A stretch of 64,000 nucleotides of DNA from Varanus komodoensis (GCF_004798865.1 NW_025336479.1:6171715-6235714); one strand, 5' to 3'. Shown: positions 12,716-25,235, counted from the first letter of the stretch. Notes: generated by a model from the letters alone, not told the origin. Translations and numbers: made by a program.

Positions 12716-13029
12716 CATAGTTGACAACAGGAAAGATTTACTACAAATTGGTTTCAGGCAAATACTCATTGCAGCAGAAAACAGCTCCTGGCTTTGAGGA
12801 AACAAGTTTGTTCCCTCAAAGGCATGGTTGCTTACTGAGAGAAGCAAAGAGAAGCAGAGAGATTGGCAAATGAGACCCTTGGGGACCAAACGGTGGTGTC
12901 CCAGCTCCTGGGTGGCAGCTCCCATGGTGTCATGTAAAATGGAGGCCTCAGGGAAAGAGGGTGTCAGTCTGACAAAGAGGGAAATAATCCCTTAGAAAGG
13001 ACCCCCTCCTTAAAAGCTAAGCATTTATC

Positions 13030-13600
13030 CTCTGTCACTGAGAATGTGCCTCGAGGTGGTGGGGGCCTTGTGGTAGTAGGAGAGTTGACCATTAAATACA
13101 TGGATAGCTTGGTCTGTGGTGGGTGCGCGGACTGCACGGCAAATGAGAAAAAAAATTAAATTAACTGCCTTGTGTGAAGGTTGCAGATATCATCCACCAT
13201 CTAGAAAGTGTTGTCGATACTGCAGGGGTGGAGTTGGTGGTAATGGTCCAAGTTGAAACCAGTGACATAGAGAAATATAGTGATGAGGTCCTGGAAGCCA
13301 AATTTAGGTTGCTAGGCAGAAGGTTGAAACACAGGACCACCAAGGTGGCTTTCTCAGAAACGCTTCCTGCTCCACATGCAGGGCCACCTGAGGAATCTCA
13401 ATGTGTGGATGAGATGGCGGCATAGAGAGGAGGGGTTCCGATTTGATAAGCACCAAGGGACATTTTGGGATAAACTGAGCCTGCACAAGAAGGACAGGCT
13501 TCACATGAACCAAAATGGAACCAGACCACTGCTGCATAACCTTTAAAAGGGGGCAGAGCAGCTTTTGAACTGAACCCTGGTGACATCCAATTCAGGTTAA
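13030..13600 (+). pseudogene. Decayed LINE ORF1 esterase (SGNH/GDSL-like) domain
   Basis: The plus strand resembles the lipase/esterase-like domain found in ORF1 of CR1- and L2-clade LINEs. The ordered blocks are: a VVVGE-like start near 13070, where intact domains carry GDS with the nucleophile serine; VEL-VVMVQVETSDI near 13230, matching the VVVHIGTNDI block; LEAKFRLLGRRLKHRTTKV-type helix text near 13290-13340; LPAPHAGPPEES near 13365; then, after a frame change, REEGFRF and LSLHKKDRLHMNQNGTR near 13430-13520, where the DGLH-N-GT block normally supplies the catalytic histidine. The GDS serine and the GTND block are lost, so no activity is expected. Family assignment (L2 versus CR1) is inference. 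The domain's role in LINE proteins is thought to be membrane or lipid related and is not settled. Confidence 0.65.
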
Positions 13601-14194
13601 ATCACCCCTAGGGGATGGAGAGGGAAAGGATTCTGATTGCCCAAATGTAGGAGGGGAAGAAATAAGCCAGAGGCATATGATGAGAGGCCCAAGTGCCCAA
13701 ACGTATCTTGCACACATGTGGAGAAGGACACTATGTTTAAGTCTTTCTATGCTAACAGAGAGAGTTGGAGTGCCTGGTTTTGAAAGAGAAGCTCAATATA
13801 GTGGGCATTATGGAAACTTTGTGGAATGCAGAGAATCTATGAGATACGGTCATTTCTGGATGTCAAAGAGTTGAGTAGGGATGTGTAAGGAATCTTTTGG
13901 GGGTTGGGAATTGGTTGGATTCCTTGGGCTTGGGTCCTGCATAAAAAAGTGAAGACTGCCTCTTGTTGGGCAGTCAGCACTGCTAAGGTGCTTCCAGACA
14001 AGACTTTTGCTGTGCGATCATTTTGCTTCAAACACGTAATTTTAAAGAGGGTCTAGACTCTAGATGAGGTTGACATCCATTTACAACCCATGCTTTCCTA
14101 CCACTACTCTTGGGTTTGTTTGTTTGTTTCTCTTACCACAAAAACAAAAGAAATCTGTTAAAGCAAGAAAGATGGAATCATGCCTTTTGACTGT

Positions 14195-14340
14195 TTGTTT
14201 GTTTTTATTTGTTTAAAGCTTTTCTAACCCATCCACTACAGATGTCTTGGGACAGCGTACAAAAAATAAGTAGAATAAAACAAACACCACAGCATCTGGC
14301 AATTAATATACTAAAACTTCAGTTAAAATCAATTAAACAT
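14195..14340 (-). repeat. LINE-type 3' tail fragment, antisense
   Basis: A tttatttgtttaaagcttt start, then a poor version of the cccgccc / gggcggcttacaa block, and an ataaaacaa-rich end match the antisense of the common squamate L2-like 3' UTR. Only the tail is present. A 15-C run lies nearby at 14416-14430. Confidence 0.5.
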
Positions 14341-14574
14341 TAAAATAGTGGGAAAATAAAAGGGTTTTCCCTGTTAGCTCTAGGAACTGTCCCCCTAGAG
14401 GCACTGCCCTGTGCGCCCCCCCCCCCCCCCGCAGCATCCATGGATGGGCAGGGCAGTATCAGCAGCAGAATTCTGAATTCTGAGGATGTGGCAGTGAGGA
14501 TTTGAAGCTGCCCCGGCCTCACAGGAGCAGCAAAGAAACACCGAAAGCTGCTGCATTCCAGCCCAGACTGTTTG

Positions 14575-14737
14575 TCCACCCAACCTGATACTGTCTACGT
14601 TGACTAGCCATGGGGGCTCCACAGGGTTCCAGGCAGAAAATAACTGCTGCCTGATCCTCATCACTGGGGATACCAGAGGCTGAACCTGCAATCAGAGCAT
14701 GCACTTTGAATCCCTCTCAGAACTACGGCCTCTCCCC
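14575..14737 (-). repeat. tRNA-Ala-like SINE, antisense, diverged
   Basis: Read on the minus strand, the segment ends with an actgtctacgttg-type block, a ccctg(t)ggagcc block and ggtatccccagtgatgagg. It starts with a decayed tRNA-like head (gcatgctctgattgcaggt). The order of blocks matches the better copy at 32.4 kb. The Pol III boxes are degraded. Confidence 0.5.
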
Positions 14738-15439
14738 AAATCAATGGGCAGGTTGTCCTGTACATGCCTGGAGCTGCGCATGGAAAAGGAGTCAGTGCTT
14801 GGAGAGCTGCTCGGTCACCAGCTGACATACCAGAGGTGCTTGTGAGAACCAGGACTTGCAGAAAGTATATCCATAGCTACCACTTAAAGCATAAGAACAA
14901 AAGCTCATTCATCAAAGCCCAAGGTGATGATTTCCCTGGGATTCCTGCTACTCAAAATATGACTGATGAAATACTAGTCAATATATCATACCAAGAACCC
15001 AGTGCAGCTTCAAGGCAATACGATTGCAACAACTGATTTTTTAGATTTTTATCCCCCCGTTTCTTCCATGGAACTGAACAGGACATGCACAGGGTCCTCC
15101 GGCTACCTCCCATATATTCTTCTATGCAGGCAAACCTTGTGTCTTCAGGCTATGCCATTAAAGCTTATATTAGGTTAAAGCAGATACCCCAATTCTGCCC
15201 CACCAATAATCCGGTTATTAAATGAACAGAAATTCCTGGATTAGCAGCAAAATCCATCTCCCTGGAAACAGTTACATCTAGAAGTGGTAAGTAAAATTAG
15301 AGGCAGCTAAGGATCTTCTTTCTGACAACAGTAAGGTAGTAGCAGATTTAGACAGCACTCCTATATGCATTTATGTGAACAGACTTGCCAAGAATTGCAC
15401 TTGTTGGACTCCTTGTTTTTATAAGCCATTTAGCACAGG

Positions 15440-15575
15440 AGTATGGAACCTGTAGTCCTCCGGATGTTGTTGGACTATGACACTCCCAGCCACAATCAGC
15501 ATGCCACTGAGGAGAGGTGATTGATCCTGGAACCCAACAACATTGGTAAGGTTTTTCCACCCTTGCTTTAGCCAA
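15440..15575. repeat. Palindromic MITE-like repeat, copy B
   Basis: The left arm cctccggatgttgttgga and the right arm ccaacaacattgg are mirror images around a central actcccagccacaatcagc segment. It is the same family as the copy at 455-597, with the terminal arms still recognisable. Confidence 0.6.
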
Positions 15576-15579
15576 TGCC

Positions 15580-18330
15580 AGAAGGAAAGGCAGTAAAACT
15601 AGGATGAGGACGATTGGTATTACATTCATTTTATTTGCATTGAAATGTATGATAAATGCTAAATATTCTAATAAAGCCATAGTAAAAGAAAGTTCTGAAA
15701 ACACTCAAACTCCTTCTTCACAGCCAACCATAAGAATTCTGCACATGCACAGAACTACGATCTAAGGCAATGCACAGCATAGTGCTTTAGCACAAACAGC
15801 AGATTTATGTTTGCTCCATTCTGTTCGTAACGTTCTGTAAATCACAGCTAATCTCTTAAAAATCTTTTCTCTTAGTTAAGATGAGGAAGATTTTTAAAGA
15901 AGCTGATTTATCAGATTCACCTCTTGCAAAGGTTCACCAGAAGAGGGGTGAAGTAAGCTCTTCCTGGCAGGGGCAATTTGAAAAAAGGAGTCCAATTTGT
16001 TATAGGCAAAATGGTAGGATAATAGTTTTCAATAACTTGGATGTAGAAGGGTCCCTGACTATCTACACTTCAGCAGATAGCTGTCTTTAAGAAGTGGCAA
16101 ACCTATATGAATGGTGGACACTCTAGGTGAGTTCTGTGACAGATTATATGCTTCTGAAAGGATTTTTTCCTTGATTGATAAGGAGTAGCTTTTCCATTAG
16201 GCTGTAGCTGTCTAATAAATTGAGTAACTCAGGGAGCAACATATTAATTATCCAGTGGTGATCAAGGAGCATGAGCTCATAAGAACCAGCCGTAAATAGT
16301 GTAGCTTGAAAGGAGGCTTGAAAGAAGATAGCTAGCATGATGCCAATTCGGTGATGCCTAAATGTTTCCCCTCAGATAAGCAGCAAAGAAGGCTCTGAGA
16401 AGAGCAGAAGCAGAAACAATCTCTAAGACAGAAGGATCTTCTTTGTTTGCATCTGTCAAAGCAGAGGGAAACAAGCTGCCATTCCAAGCAAAATGAGGGA
16501 GACACCCCATCTTTAATTTGCAGAAAGAAATTTGGGGTTAGCAACTACGATCATTTTAAAAGAAGACACTTTTTTACACACACACACAGTTTTAAAAATA
16601 ACTAAACTTCTGTCAGAAATGGTCAAGGCAGAATTAAACTGGCTTCCCTGAAGGAAGATGGATATGATGATTTCCCAGGGTCCCCTTAACTCCAAAAGGT
16701 GCTTCTAAAACAAGCTCTGTAGACGCATTGCTAAGTATTACTACTATCATCATTAATATCAGAGTGCAGTAAGAAGATAAATGTCAGTTACCTTAGAAAC
16801 TCACAGCGGAATAATTTTTTCTGATTCATATCAGCTGCAGAACTGATGTTTTAAAATTGCACACAGACCTGAAGCTTCAGCTGCATAAGCAGAAGCAGAT
16901 GTTCAAGAGGAGAAGCCAGGGTGAAGTCTATCCCTGTGGGTACATACAGATCAACATAAAAGAACAGCTAACTTAAAGGGAATATTTCCTTGCTACCTAA
17001 ACTACCATCCAAGCTCAGAATGTGTATGTTACTGCCACTGCTACATGCACCAGACTCTTGTTAACCACACAAACAGCTGTGCTGCTTTCTCTTTCAAGCT
17101 GTCAAAAACAACTTCCATGTTTAACCACCCATTCCCCCTGCCCAAACACACACGCACACACACACACAGCAATTTCGTGACTCAACTGGTATTCACAATG
17201 GGCTTTTGGTTGGAGAAAATCCTTGTTCAGAGTTCTGTGCCCTGCGAAACCACTGCTGCTGTGAAAGCTGGCATATGGGCCATGTTTCCTGAATGGAAGA
17301 TGCATGGCCATCAGCTTGCCAGAACATCACATCCTCTCATATAAAGCACAACACTATGCATATTTAGTGTAAGGTAAGCCCCAGTATGCTAACAGGACCT
17401 GTTCCAAGTAAGTAAGTAAGTATGCCCATGAACCCAACCTTGTAAAAATCCCATCCTGCCAATTCCAGATGTGGAGGCTGAGTGTGGGTATTGACTAGGC
17501 AGGAGAAAAACATTGTTCACATGTCCAGGTACCTCTCTTTTTTCTTGTTATTACTTTACATGTTCCAAAGCTAAGCACCAGCAGGTTCTGGGGCCAAGTT
17601 CTGACTCAAATCAAGTTTGAAACTATGCCTCAGAGATTCCAGATGGCATCTTTCCTAGACATCAAGATGCTCTTTGCTCCTCGAAGAACAGGAAGAAATT
17701 TTAAAAAGCTGCATTTCTACTGACCACAGAGATATCATGATAAAGAAACCTACACCTGTTCCTTGTCTATGATGCAGTTTCAAAGACAAAAGACCTCTAC
17801 AAGACTAAAAAAGTTGGCAAACTCATTGCTGTGTGAGGCAGACTTTCTTTCACAACATATTTGGAATAATGGCAACTTTTAATCACAGCTTTGTTCTTAT
17901 GACCACTACTTTTCCAGTTATTACATGTTTCATGATGGGCCACACTGGATGTCACAGTAAGCCAGGTTTCTGCTTTTATTTTAATTCTGGCTTACTATGA
18001 ATGAGCAAGTGTCTTTGATCATTCCCATTTAACCCGTCCTACCAACAGGAGCAGCCAAATGAGCCATGAAACCTCCACCCATGGTTTGTTTAGTGTGATG
18101 TTTAAACCAGAAACTCTGGCTTGTTCATCTCCTAACAAGCCAAGAACAAACCATGCCTCATGAGTCCAAGCTGTTTGATTAAGAACAAGCTAGAGATCCC
18201 AGTTCAGATGTTATGCTAATGCAGAGGTGAAGGTTTCCCAATTAATTTAGCTGCTTCTGCTGGCAGGAGGAGTTGTGAGGGAGATTGATTAGCAGTACCA
18301 GTATGTATGTTTGTTCATGAAAGCCATAAT

Positions 18331-18362
<32 letters not shown>

Positions 18363-19820
18363 GCAGCAAAGAAAATTCCGTATGTGTGAAAAAAGCCACA
18401 CAGGGGACTTCATATTTTACTTTTTTCTCTAAATTCATCTAGGTAAATATGCATAGCAGCCACACAGTTTCCTTCCCACAGGTCTACATTACTACTTAAG
18501 GAAATTTTAATTTACGATACAATTACAGGGAACCCACAAGCCAAGATTAGGTCCCAAGTATAGTGTTTACACTGCCTGTTATATGCTTCCTTATGCAGCC
18601 TGAGAGGAGGCAGGAAATAATGCTAGATAAGTCATCAACACCACCCAGAAAACCCGAGTTTAAACATCAAATAACTTGTGGGGGTCGGAAAGTGCACCTT
18701 AGAAGTAATACTATCAATTTGCATAGTGTGCTGCAATCTATGCAATGCGCTGTCTTTACCAGTGGCACTGAAATGTTCGGTACAGGCAATGAAAAGAAGT
18801 AGCTGATCTGCAGGCTCTCCCGGGAAGAGGAAGGTGTTTTGTTTGCAGAGCTAGAGCTTTTTGGCACTCTGACCACCACCCACTATGTATGCCAAGCCAC
18901 GACCTTCAGTTTCATGATCCGATCCCTGCTCCTACTCTTCTTAAACTTTCAAGCTTCAACTCTTCATTCTTTCCCCCTTGCTCTGTTTTCTAAACAAAGC
19001 TGTGGAGGGGCAGAGGAAAAGGCTGGTGCTTATTCAGTGGAAACTCCATTGATTACTCTGTGTGGTACCTTTCTGACATCAAGGACACCTTTGGTACAGG
19101 GGAAAATCTGGGTTCTATCAGCTCTTATAAGCAAGTGTTTCGAAAGGTTTACAGAAAAGTAAAGTAAACAGAGCTCTGAGTAACAAAAGAGTCCCGTTTA
19201 TGCATTCTTTGATTCACTGTAAAGGATGGTGTAAACTGACTTTTTAACCAAGCATTAGGCAAGCATTTGGGCCCACGCCATTCCATAATAAACAGTGACA
19301 TGGCTATATTAAAATATTTACTTAATGCACGGCCGTGACTTATAGTATGAGTGGCTACTCAATAGAATGTCCTGAGTGCTAAGGCGTCAGGTGCCACTGC
19401 CTGTATAAATATTCTGTGTGCACTTGTTTATAGGAAAACCCCATCTGGATTTGGCTAGAAACAGCAGACACCCTGGTGACCCCAGTTTTTGCTATTGGAA
19501 AATATAACACAAATGTTCGTTCATCCACAGTAACAGCAGCAGTTAAGTGCCATTTGACAGACTGAAGGGTATTGGCTTTTCTCAATAACGAGCAAAACCT
19601 GTGACGGAAATGTTTTCATAATAACAGCTCCAGGGGAATCGCATCCTTCCTTGAAACGTTTGCATTGGATGCCCTCATATCCCAATACTTCCTATTATTA
19701 GAACAGCCTCTCTCTGGAAAGGCCGCAGGGAATAACCTAACAATACTGGATTTCCAAGTCTTCCATTCCATTCTCCCACTTGCCTGTGGCAACACAGAGC
19801 ACATCTTGGCAACTTTCTCC
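15580..19820. other. Unannotated DNA without a supported gene
   Basis: No gene was recognised. It holds a short CA microsatellite (about 17145-17168), taag units (about 17406-17422) and a CAG tract (about 18341-18367). The largest open frame is about 118 codons, overlaps the start of this stretch on the minus strand and has no domain. Confidence 0.55.
18327..18368. repeat. (ATC)n(CAG)n microsatellite
   Basis: Several atc units pass directly into about nine cag units. It is not inside any supported coding frame. Confidence 0.85.
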
Positions 19821-19824
19821 TATG

Positions 19825-20010
19825 AAAATAAGAAGAGCTGTGCTGGATCAGACCAAAGGCTCATTTAGTCCAGCATCCTGTTTCCACAGTGGCCAACCAT
19901 TTGCCCCACTGGGAGGACTTAAGCAGAACACGTGCCTTCAGCATCCTCAACACCAGCCACTGGTACTGAGGGAGAGACTGTTTCTGAAACTGGAAGCATT
20001 CTGACAGATT
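19825..20010 (-). repeat. CR1-like LINE 3' end (or SINE with that tail), antisense
   Basis: The plus strand begins aataagaagagctgtgctgg, then atcagaccaaaggctca and tagtccagcatcctgtt, then an acagtggccaacca block. This is the antisense of a frequent sauropsid repeat whose sense strand ends in ttcttatg units, as CR1-type 3' tails do. A second copy is at 31.4 kb and a sense fragment at 55.1 kb. Confidence 0.6.
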
Positions 20011-20107
20011 GCAGCCTTCCCATTCTCTCTTCAGTACCAGCACATGACAGCGAGAGGGGTGGGAGGATAGAACGAGCAGAAAGCAATGAGGGGGCTTTGT
20101 CCTTCAG

Positions 20108-20200
20108 CTAAACATAATTTATTTATTAGATCTGATTTTTATCCCACCCCCCACAAGGCTCCCTGGACAGGTTACCAAAAAAAAAAAAAAAAAAAACCAA
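20108..20200 (-). repeat. LINE-type 3' tail fragment plus poly-A run
   Basis: The sequence tttatttattagatctgat, then atcccacccc and aaggctccctgg, resembles the antisense L2-like 3' UTR. It is followed by a run of about 21 a at 20176-20196. Confidence 0.5.
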
Positions 20201-20444
20201 TGTCAAGAAGCAATTTGTAGGAAATCTGTCAGAAAGAAAATGGAATCATATGAATTTATTATTACAGGTACAAAAAGAGAAAAGGTGTGTAGGAGCAACG
20301 TGATGAATACGTCTCCTTTGACATGGGCAAGATGTTGTTACTACCAAATACTCTAGTATATAGTAACAAATACCTACACTCTCTAATGCGTTTATTATTA
20401 TACATGTAGAGGCACCAAGGATGGAAACAGTAATACTTTAAGTA

Positions 20445-20735
20445 ATTACATATTTTACTTCTACGATCAAGAAATGAGGTTGGTTGGCCTGAACAAGAGT
20501 GATTGGTCTCATGTCACCTAATAACCTGCATGGCTGAGATGAGATATGAACTCAATCACATTTTTATCTCACTTTTCCTCAGGTTTCTTTTTTTTCTCAT
20601 GCTAATTCTGTGAGGTTGGTTAGCCTGAATAGGAATGACTGGCTCACATCACCTAGTGACTTCTGTGGCTGAGGTGAAATTCGAACCCAGGTTTCTCTGA
20701 TTCAGTGCTGGCAATCTATTAGCTAAATCGCACAA
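20445..20735 (-). repeat. Two adjacent tRNA-type SINE fragments, antisense
   Basis: The right part (about 20570-20735) reads on the minus strand as a tRNA-like head, tgggttcgaatttcacctc, covering the B box (antisense at about 20679-20689), then gccacagaagtcac and a ggctaaccaacctcac block. The left part (about 20445-20565) repeats the second half: ggttggttggcctgaac, then caccta and ggctgagatgagatatgaac. The pair looks like two insertions or a tandem duplication of the same CORE/MIR-like family. Confidence 0.6.
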
Positions 20736-20739
20736 ACTA

Positions 20740-23220
20740 TTCTAGCATTTAGGTTGAGTGTGCATCTCTTTATCCTTTTTTTGCAATGAATTTGTTATGC
20801 TTGCATCTTTCCACAAAGGAACACAAGCAGCACATATAACAATGTTAGCACAAGAGTTAGTGTGAGAGGAGGGCTTGTGAATGTGCAACCCATAATCAGG
20901 GATTTCAACTTTGATTTCCCACATACAACACATCATTGTGGCCATCGCACCATACTGGAACTTGCAAGAATGGAACACAACATATAGACAAATTGTATGT
21001 GCAAGTTAAGACATATGCTACCCTTGTAACTCCCATTTACCAATAAGTTTTAGGAAATATATACAAAAATTCTGATTGGTCGGTGCTATCACATGTTCAC
21101 TCTGCAATATTAGGCAGAGTATTGCGACTTAATAGGCTTTACATGTCAAACTTTTTTCATCATTACATGATATTTGCGGATCATATAATGAAGTGTCTGC
21201 TTGATGCCTTTCACAGATTTGAGCCATTCAGGACATCCGGATCTCCTTCACCACTTCAAATAATGCTTGGAAAAGCCATTGCAGAATGGAGGTTAGGAGG
21301 ATGGCTAGTCAGAAAATTCAAGTACAGACTATAAAGCATGAAAGAAAGCATTTCCCATGCTTATTGATACTACTGTTTGATGTATCATTTTGTTAAGATA
21401 ACTGTTTTAATGGGTATGATTCAATGGATATGATTCATATTTGGATACGATTCATTTTCCTTAGTATGTTTGATATTATATTGAAGTGTTATAAGATAAT
21501 GAATATAACATATACTTGTAAAATAATGACAAATCATTCAGTGTAGACTGTTTTGAATACCTTATTGAATTTGATATCCATTTTACAGCTTCAAGCATAT
21601 ATACTGCGTTTGATAAAAAATTTTGATTAATGCCAGAATCCCAAACACCCTTACCTTGAATATTAAAGGTTATAGAATACAGAGGGCCTCATATATTTTA
21701 GTGAGTGTACTGTAAGGAAAGGAAGTTCAATTGATTTCTGAGGGGGAGATAACCTTGAGCTTAATATGCACATTAACATCAAAATGATCTCAAAGTACTG
21801 GATATTGTCTGTTTCACCAGACAATGAAGCTGGAAAAAAGAATGAAAATTAATGAAAAAAGAAAATGAAGGTTTATTTAATAATCAATTAACATAATTGC
21901 AAGAGATGGCTGATATACTTTCAAAGCTAATCAAAACATGGAGGGAAGTTAAAATAGCACCAGCCATATCAACTTACTATGGAAACACCTCTGCTCTTAT
22001 TGACTGAAGTAGTTTACAAGGAAAACTCCAACAATCTAATTTCATACACTGCAGGAAAAACTTTATTAAACACACCCCCCCCCCCCCGTTCCTTCAGCAC
22101 ATTGCTCTTGGAACAGTTCATACATAGGCATGGCTGTCTGAATGTTGCCACCCTGTGCACACTTACCTGGGCATAAATGCCACTAAATACTGTGGCACTG
22201 TACTTACTTCCAAGAAGATAAGCCTGGTATCATGCCACATTTCCCTGCTTCTGAATACATGAGTCACTCCCTTTCACTTTTAAAGAACAGATGACAACAA
22301 CGGTGAAGTTTGAAAAAGCAGCTTCATTTCATGCAAATCATGTGCCTCCCCTCTGCCATCTCACCCACCCTTTACTATTCCTTTCGTTTTACTCTCCAGG
22401 CCTTTAATTATATAACAAACCCACAAAGTATAAATACAATCCAACTTTCATATCCTGTCAGACAACTTAGTATTGCAAACCTAACTGAGAAATGCTGGCC
22501 ACACATTTCAGCCGTGTGTTGCTCTATCTTTATGAGTAGCATAGTTTAGTCTAGGGCCCTTTCTGTTGAATAACATGAGCACAATCAAGGTCAGGACACG
22601 AAGATGATAGCAGGCTTCCTTTTCTTTTTTTTTCTTTTTTTGGCTGGGGCTGTGAATTTATACACCTATCAAGTCCTTGAGCACAAAATAATGCTTAATC
22701 TCAGGTTAAGTCTCAGTGGAATCTCAGTGGAAGTTGCGGCACATCAGAGATGTAGCTTCTGTCACCGTCAAAATATGCTGTGTTGCTTTGCCAGTGTTGT
22801 TAACGGTAGAATTAGAAAGGCCTTCCCATTACTGTCCCCCTTGATCCATAGAGCAAACCGAACAAGGAAAAGCTGGCATAAGCAGTGGATGCTAAACAGG
22901 TCTGGTGAGTCATTCGCAGTCAAAGGCCAGGTTGTGGCACTTCGCCACAAGGGGATAGGGACTGGGGCAGGGGGTGCAAGCGTGTGTTGCAAGACAGTTC
23001 TGCAGTATCTCATCATGAAAGCAGAGTGCACATCATCATGCTTGTACCATCATGAAGAATGTTCTCCCAGTTATGAGTCCATATATTACATCGAGACATA
23101 AATCCTGCAAAGTATCCTTGGGCATTATGCAGGGGAATCTTTTTCTTTAGAGCATTAGTCTCTGCTTAAGTTCCAAAACATCTGCAGTACAACATGCATC
23201 TGTTATGTGCCAGCTTAACC
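20740..23220. other. Unannotated DNA without a supported gene
   Basis: Apart from the small repeat near 22.15 kb and a run of C at about 22074-22087, nothing was recognised. A 165-codon open frame at 22604-23101 has no domain and starts with a phenylalanine run encoded by a pyrimidine tract, so it was not called as a gene. Confidence 0.55.
22147..22216. repeat. Short palindromic repeat, gcaatcctatac family, second copy
   Basis: The segment cacacttacctgggcataa, a central tgccactaaatactgtggca palindrome, and gtacttacttcc match the cctgggagtaagcccc ... gggacttacttctgag pattern of this family. Confidence 0.5.
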
Positions 23221-23224
23221 TTTG

Positions 23225-23450
23225 TGGCTTCCACTGGAGTATCTGAGAGTACTTCCTGATGGGGCTTTTATTGTGCAGTCGCACTGCCCTATTCACAGAA
23301 TTTTGCAAGGGGTCCTGAAGTCATATTCTCTTTGTAGCCCTCCTGTGCTTTCCCACTGATTCTTTTTTTTTTTTTTTCATTTCAGAAAAATCCTGTTAAG
23401 GAGGAAAATACTGAACACCTATGCAACGCCTTCTGATTTTTTGCACCAGG
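23225..23450. repeat. Unclassified interspersed repeat X, copy 1
   Basis: It aligns by eye with 48410-48640. Shared blocks are: attgtgcagtcgcactgccc (aatcgtgcaatcatactgcc in the other copy), cattcac/cattcat, tttgtagccctcc, tgctttc, ctgttaagga and gcaacgc/gcacaatgc. No coding potential or class signature was seen. Confidence 0.5.
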
Positions 23451-23477
23451 GGCTTTCCCTCTAGAACACAAGTAAAC

Positions 23478-23590
23478 AATCTGGGGCCTCCAGAAGTTTT
23501 GGTCTCCAACTCCCATAATCCCTCAGCACTGGCTATATTGGTCAAACCTTCTGATGAGCTACAAGTTGCCCCCTCCCTACCGGTTTGGAA
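23478..23590. repeat. Palindromic MITE-like repeat, copy C
   Basis: The left arm reads ggggcctccagaagttttgg, then ctccaactcccataatccc and cactggctat, typical of the family. The right arm is short and ends ctacaagttgcccc, so this copy has lost part of one arm. Confidence 0.55.
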
Positions 23591-23599
23591 GCCTCTTTA

Positions 23600-25235
23600 A
23601 TTTGGTTTAGTTTGTTGAGATGTCTCTAATATAAAATTCCCTCCCTGCTCACAGTTTCCAGAGTTCTTTGATTAGAGGAAGTACATATTAAAATCCATTT
23701 AAATCTTTCATGTAGGTCTGTCCCCAGAAGGTCAAACTTCTGTGCTTCAGAGAAGTTTCTGTTCCTACCCTTGGATGCTTGCCACTTTTCCTCTGAGTTC
23801 ACACATCTCCAATCTGATCACTTGCTATCACCATTCTAATAGAAAAGGGGAGCAGGAGAGGAATAAGCTCTTGAACACTTCTAATGTTAACAGTTCTTAT
23901 TTTCTGTATTACAATCCATAGTTTATTATTATTAGAAATGGAAGTGGGTGATACCAAATATTGCATAAGCAGAAATTCCCTCATGGGGTGAGGACCTCCT
24001 CTTCTTCCTGTGTGTCTTTGTTCCAGATCTGCCCTGGATCTGGAACAAAGATCAGGGAGAGATTTTGAGAATGTAGGGGGCTGCAGAAATGAGTTGGAAT
24101 TGCCCCACCCCATTTTCCATTGATAGAAGCTGTTCTGACAGCAAGCAGAATTTACTGGATACTAGTTATGTTACCAACACAGGCAAACAAATGCTGCATT
24201 TGAAAGAAAGCCATTTGTACAAGTACCTCTGACTGTCAAAGAAAAGGCACATTGATAGAACAATGCAGAATACAAAAAACTTGCACAACATTTATGAACT
24301 TCTATGACATTGGAAGGCAAAATATTGGCACTGCTATAGAGCCACAAAATGTTGGTTCACCATTATATTGGTGGGGGATATTGTAAATTCATATGTTTGG
24401 TTGTTTTGAGAAAAGCTATCAACTGCCCATTATCGTACCTGAACATTACTGAATCCAGCATAGGCCTTGATCCACCTAAGACCATTACATGGCCATCATT
24501 GTTGCCTTGACATCACAAGCAGCCTGATGCTTCACAGTATTAATCTGCTGCCATGAAAGTCAGCTTGCTTCTGGATGAGACATGTGAGTCACCTCCCTCT
24601 GGTCATCAGGTAAGTCAGGACACAGAGAGCCAACCTCTTTTCAAAGGAATAACTGATAATACAACAGAGTAGCCTGGTAATTGGACATTCATAACCCTAA
24701 AACCGCAGAAGAATACACCCGAGCCATGGCTTTCCTTATGAACAGGGAAGAGTGTACCTTGTTTGCCTTTGACTGTGAGATTTTCACCATGATAAAGATT
24801 TGGGCATGGATGTGAAAACAGAAATGTTATGTCCGTCCGCAGTTGGTGTCATGGAAGATGATGCTACCATTATTGGTGGTCAAGATAGGGAGTAGTGAAA
24901 TGGTGATTTGGATGGATGCCTCAGTATAAATGACATTGAATACCAGGGTTCCTTGAACTGGAATTCCAGTTGCTGTATTTCCAAACCCAATGGCTGGGCC
25001 ATGCTGAAGAGCTGGTTTGAGAAGTGACCCAAATCCTCCAACAGCAAGGCTGGGTCCTGCTCACTGACAGCTCTGCCTGGTGATGAAATCAAGGACACCA
25101 CAGAAGAATGTGAATCAGAGCGTGACAATGGATGTAGTTGTAAAGTCTGGAGTAGGTCACTCAGTGCAGATGCTGGAAACTTCAGTGACTGATCATGTCC
25201 TGGCAAAGGTCTGCATTGATGTGTGGATCTCGACC
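23600..25235. other. Unannotated DNA without a supported gene
   Basis: No repeat or gene was recognised. A 108-codon minus-strand frame at 24880-25206 lacks a domain or conserved feature. Confidence 0.5.

Larger units (their letters stand above)
10350..13025. other. Unannotated DNA; AT-rich 11.94-12.36 kb stretch may be conserved
   Basis: No gene or named repeat was recognised here beyond an ATT microsatellite (about 10887-10931) and a C-rich/CA tract (about 12656-12715). The stretch around 11940-12360 is AT-rich, has no recognised repeat and is full of taat and attaa cores. That is a texture often seen in conserved non-coding elements, but there is no proof of conservation. Confidence 0.45.

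Noticed and set aside
22604-23101. 165-codon open frame with a hydrophobic start that could look like a signal peptide
   Set aside because: The hydrophobic start is phenylalanine encoded by a pyrimidine tract. No domain or splice context was seen.
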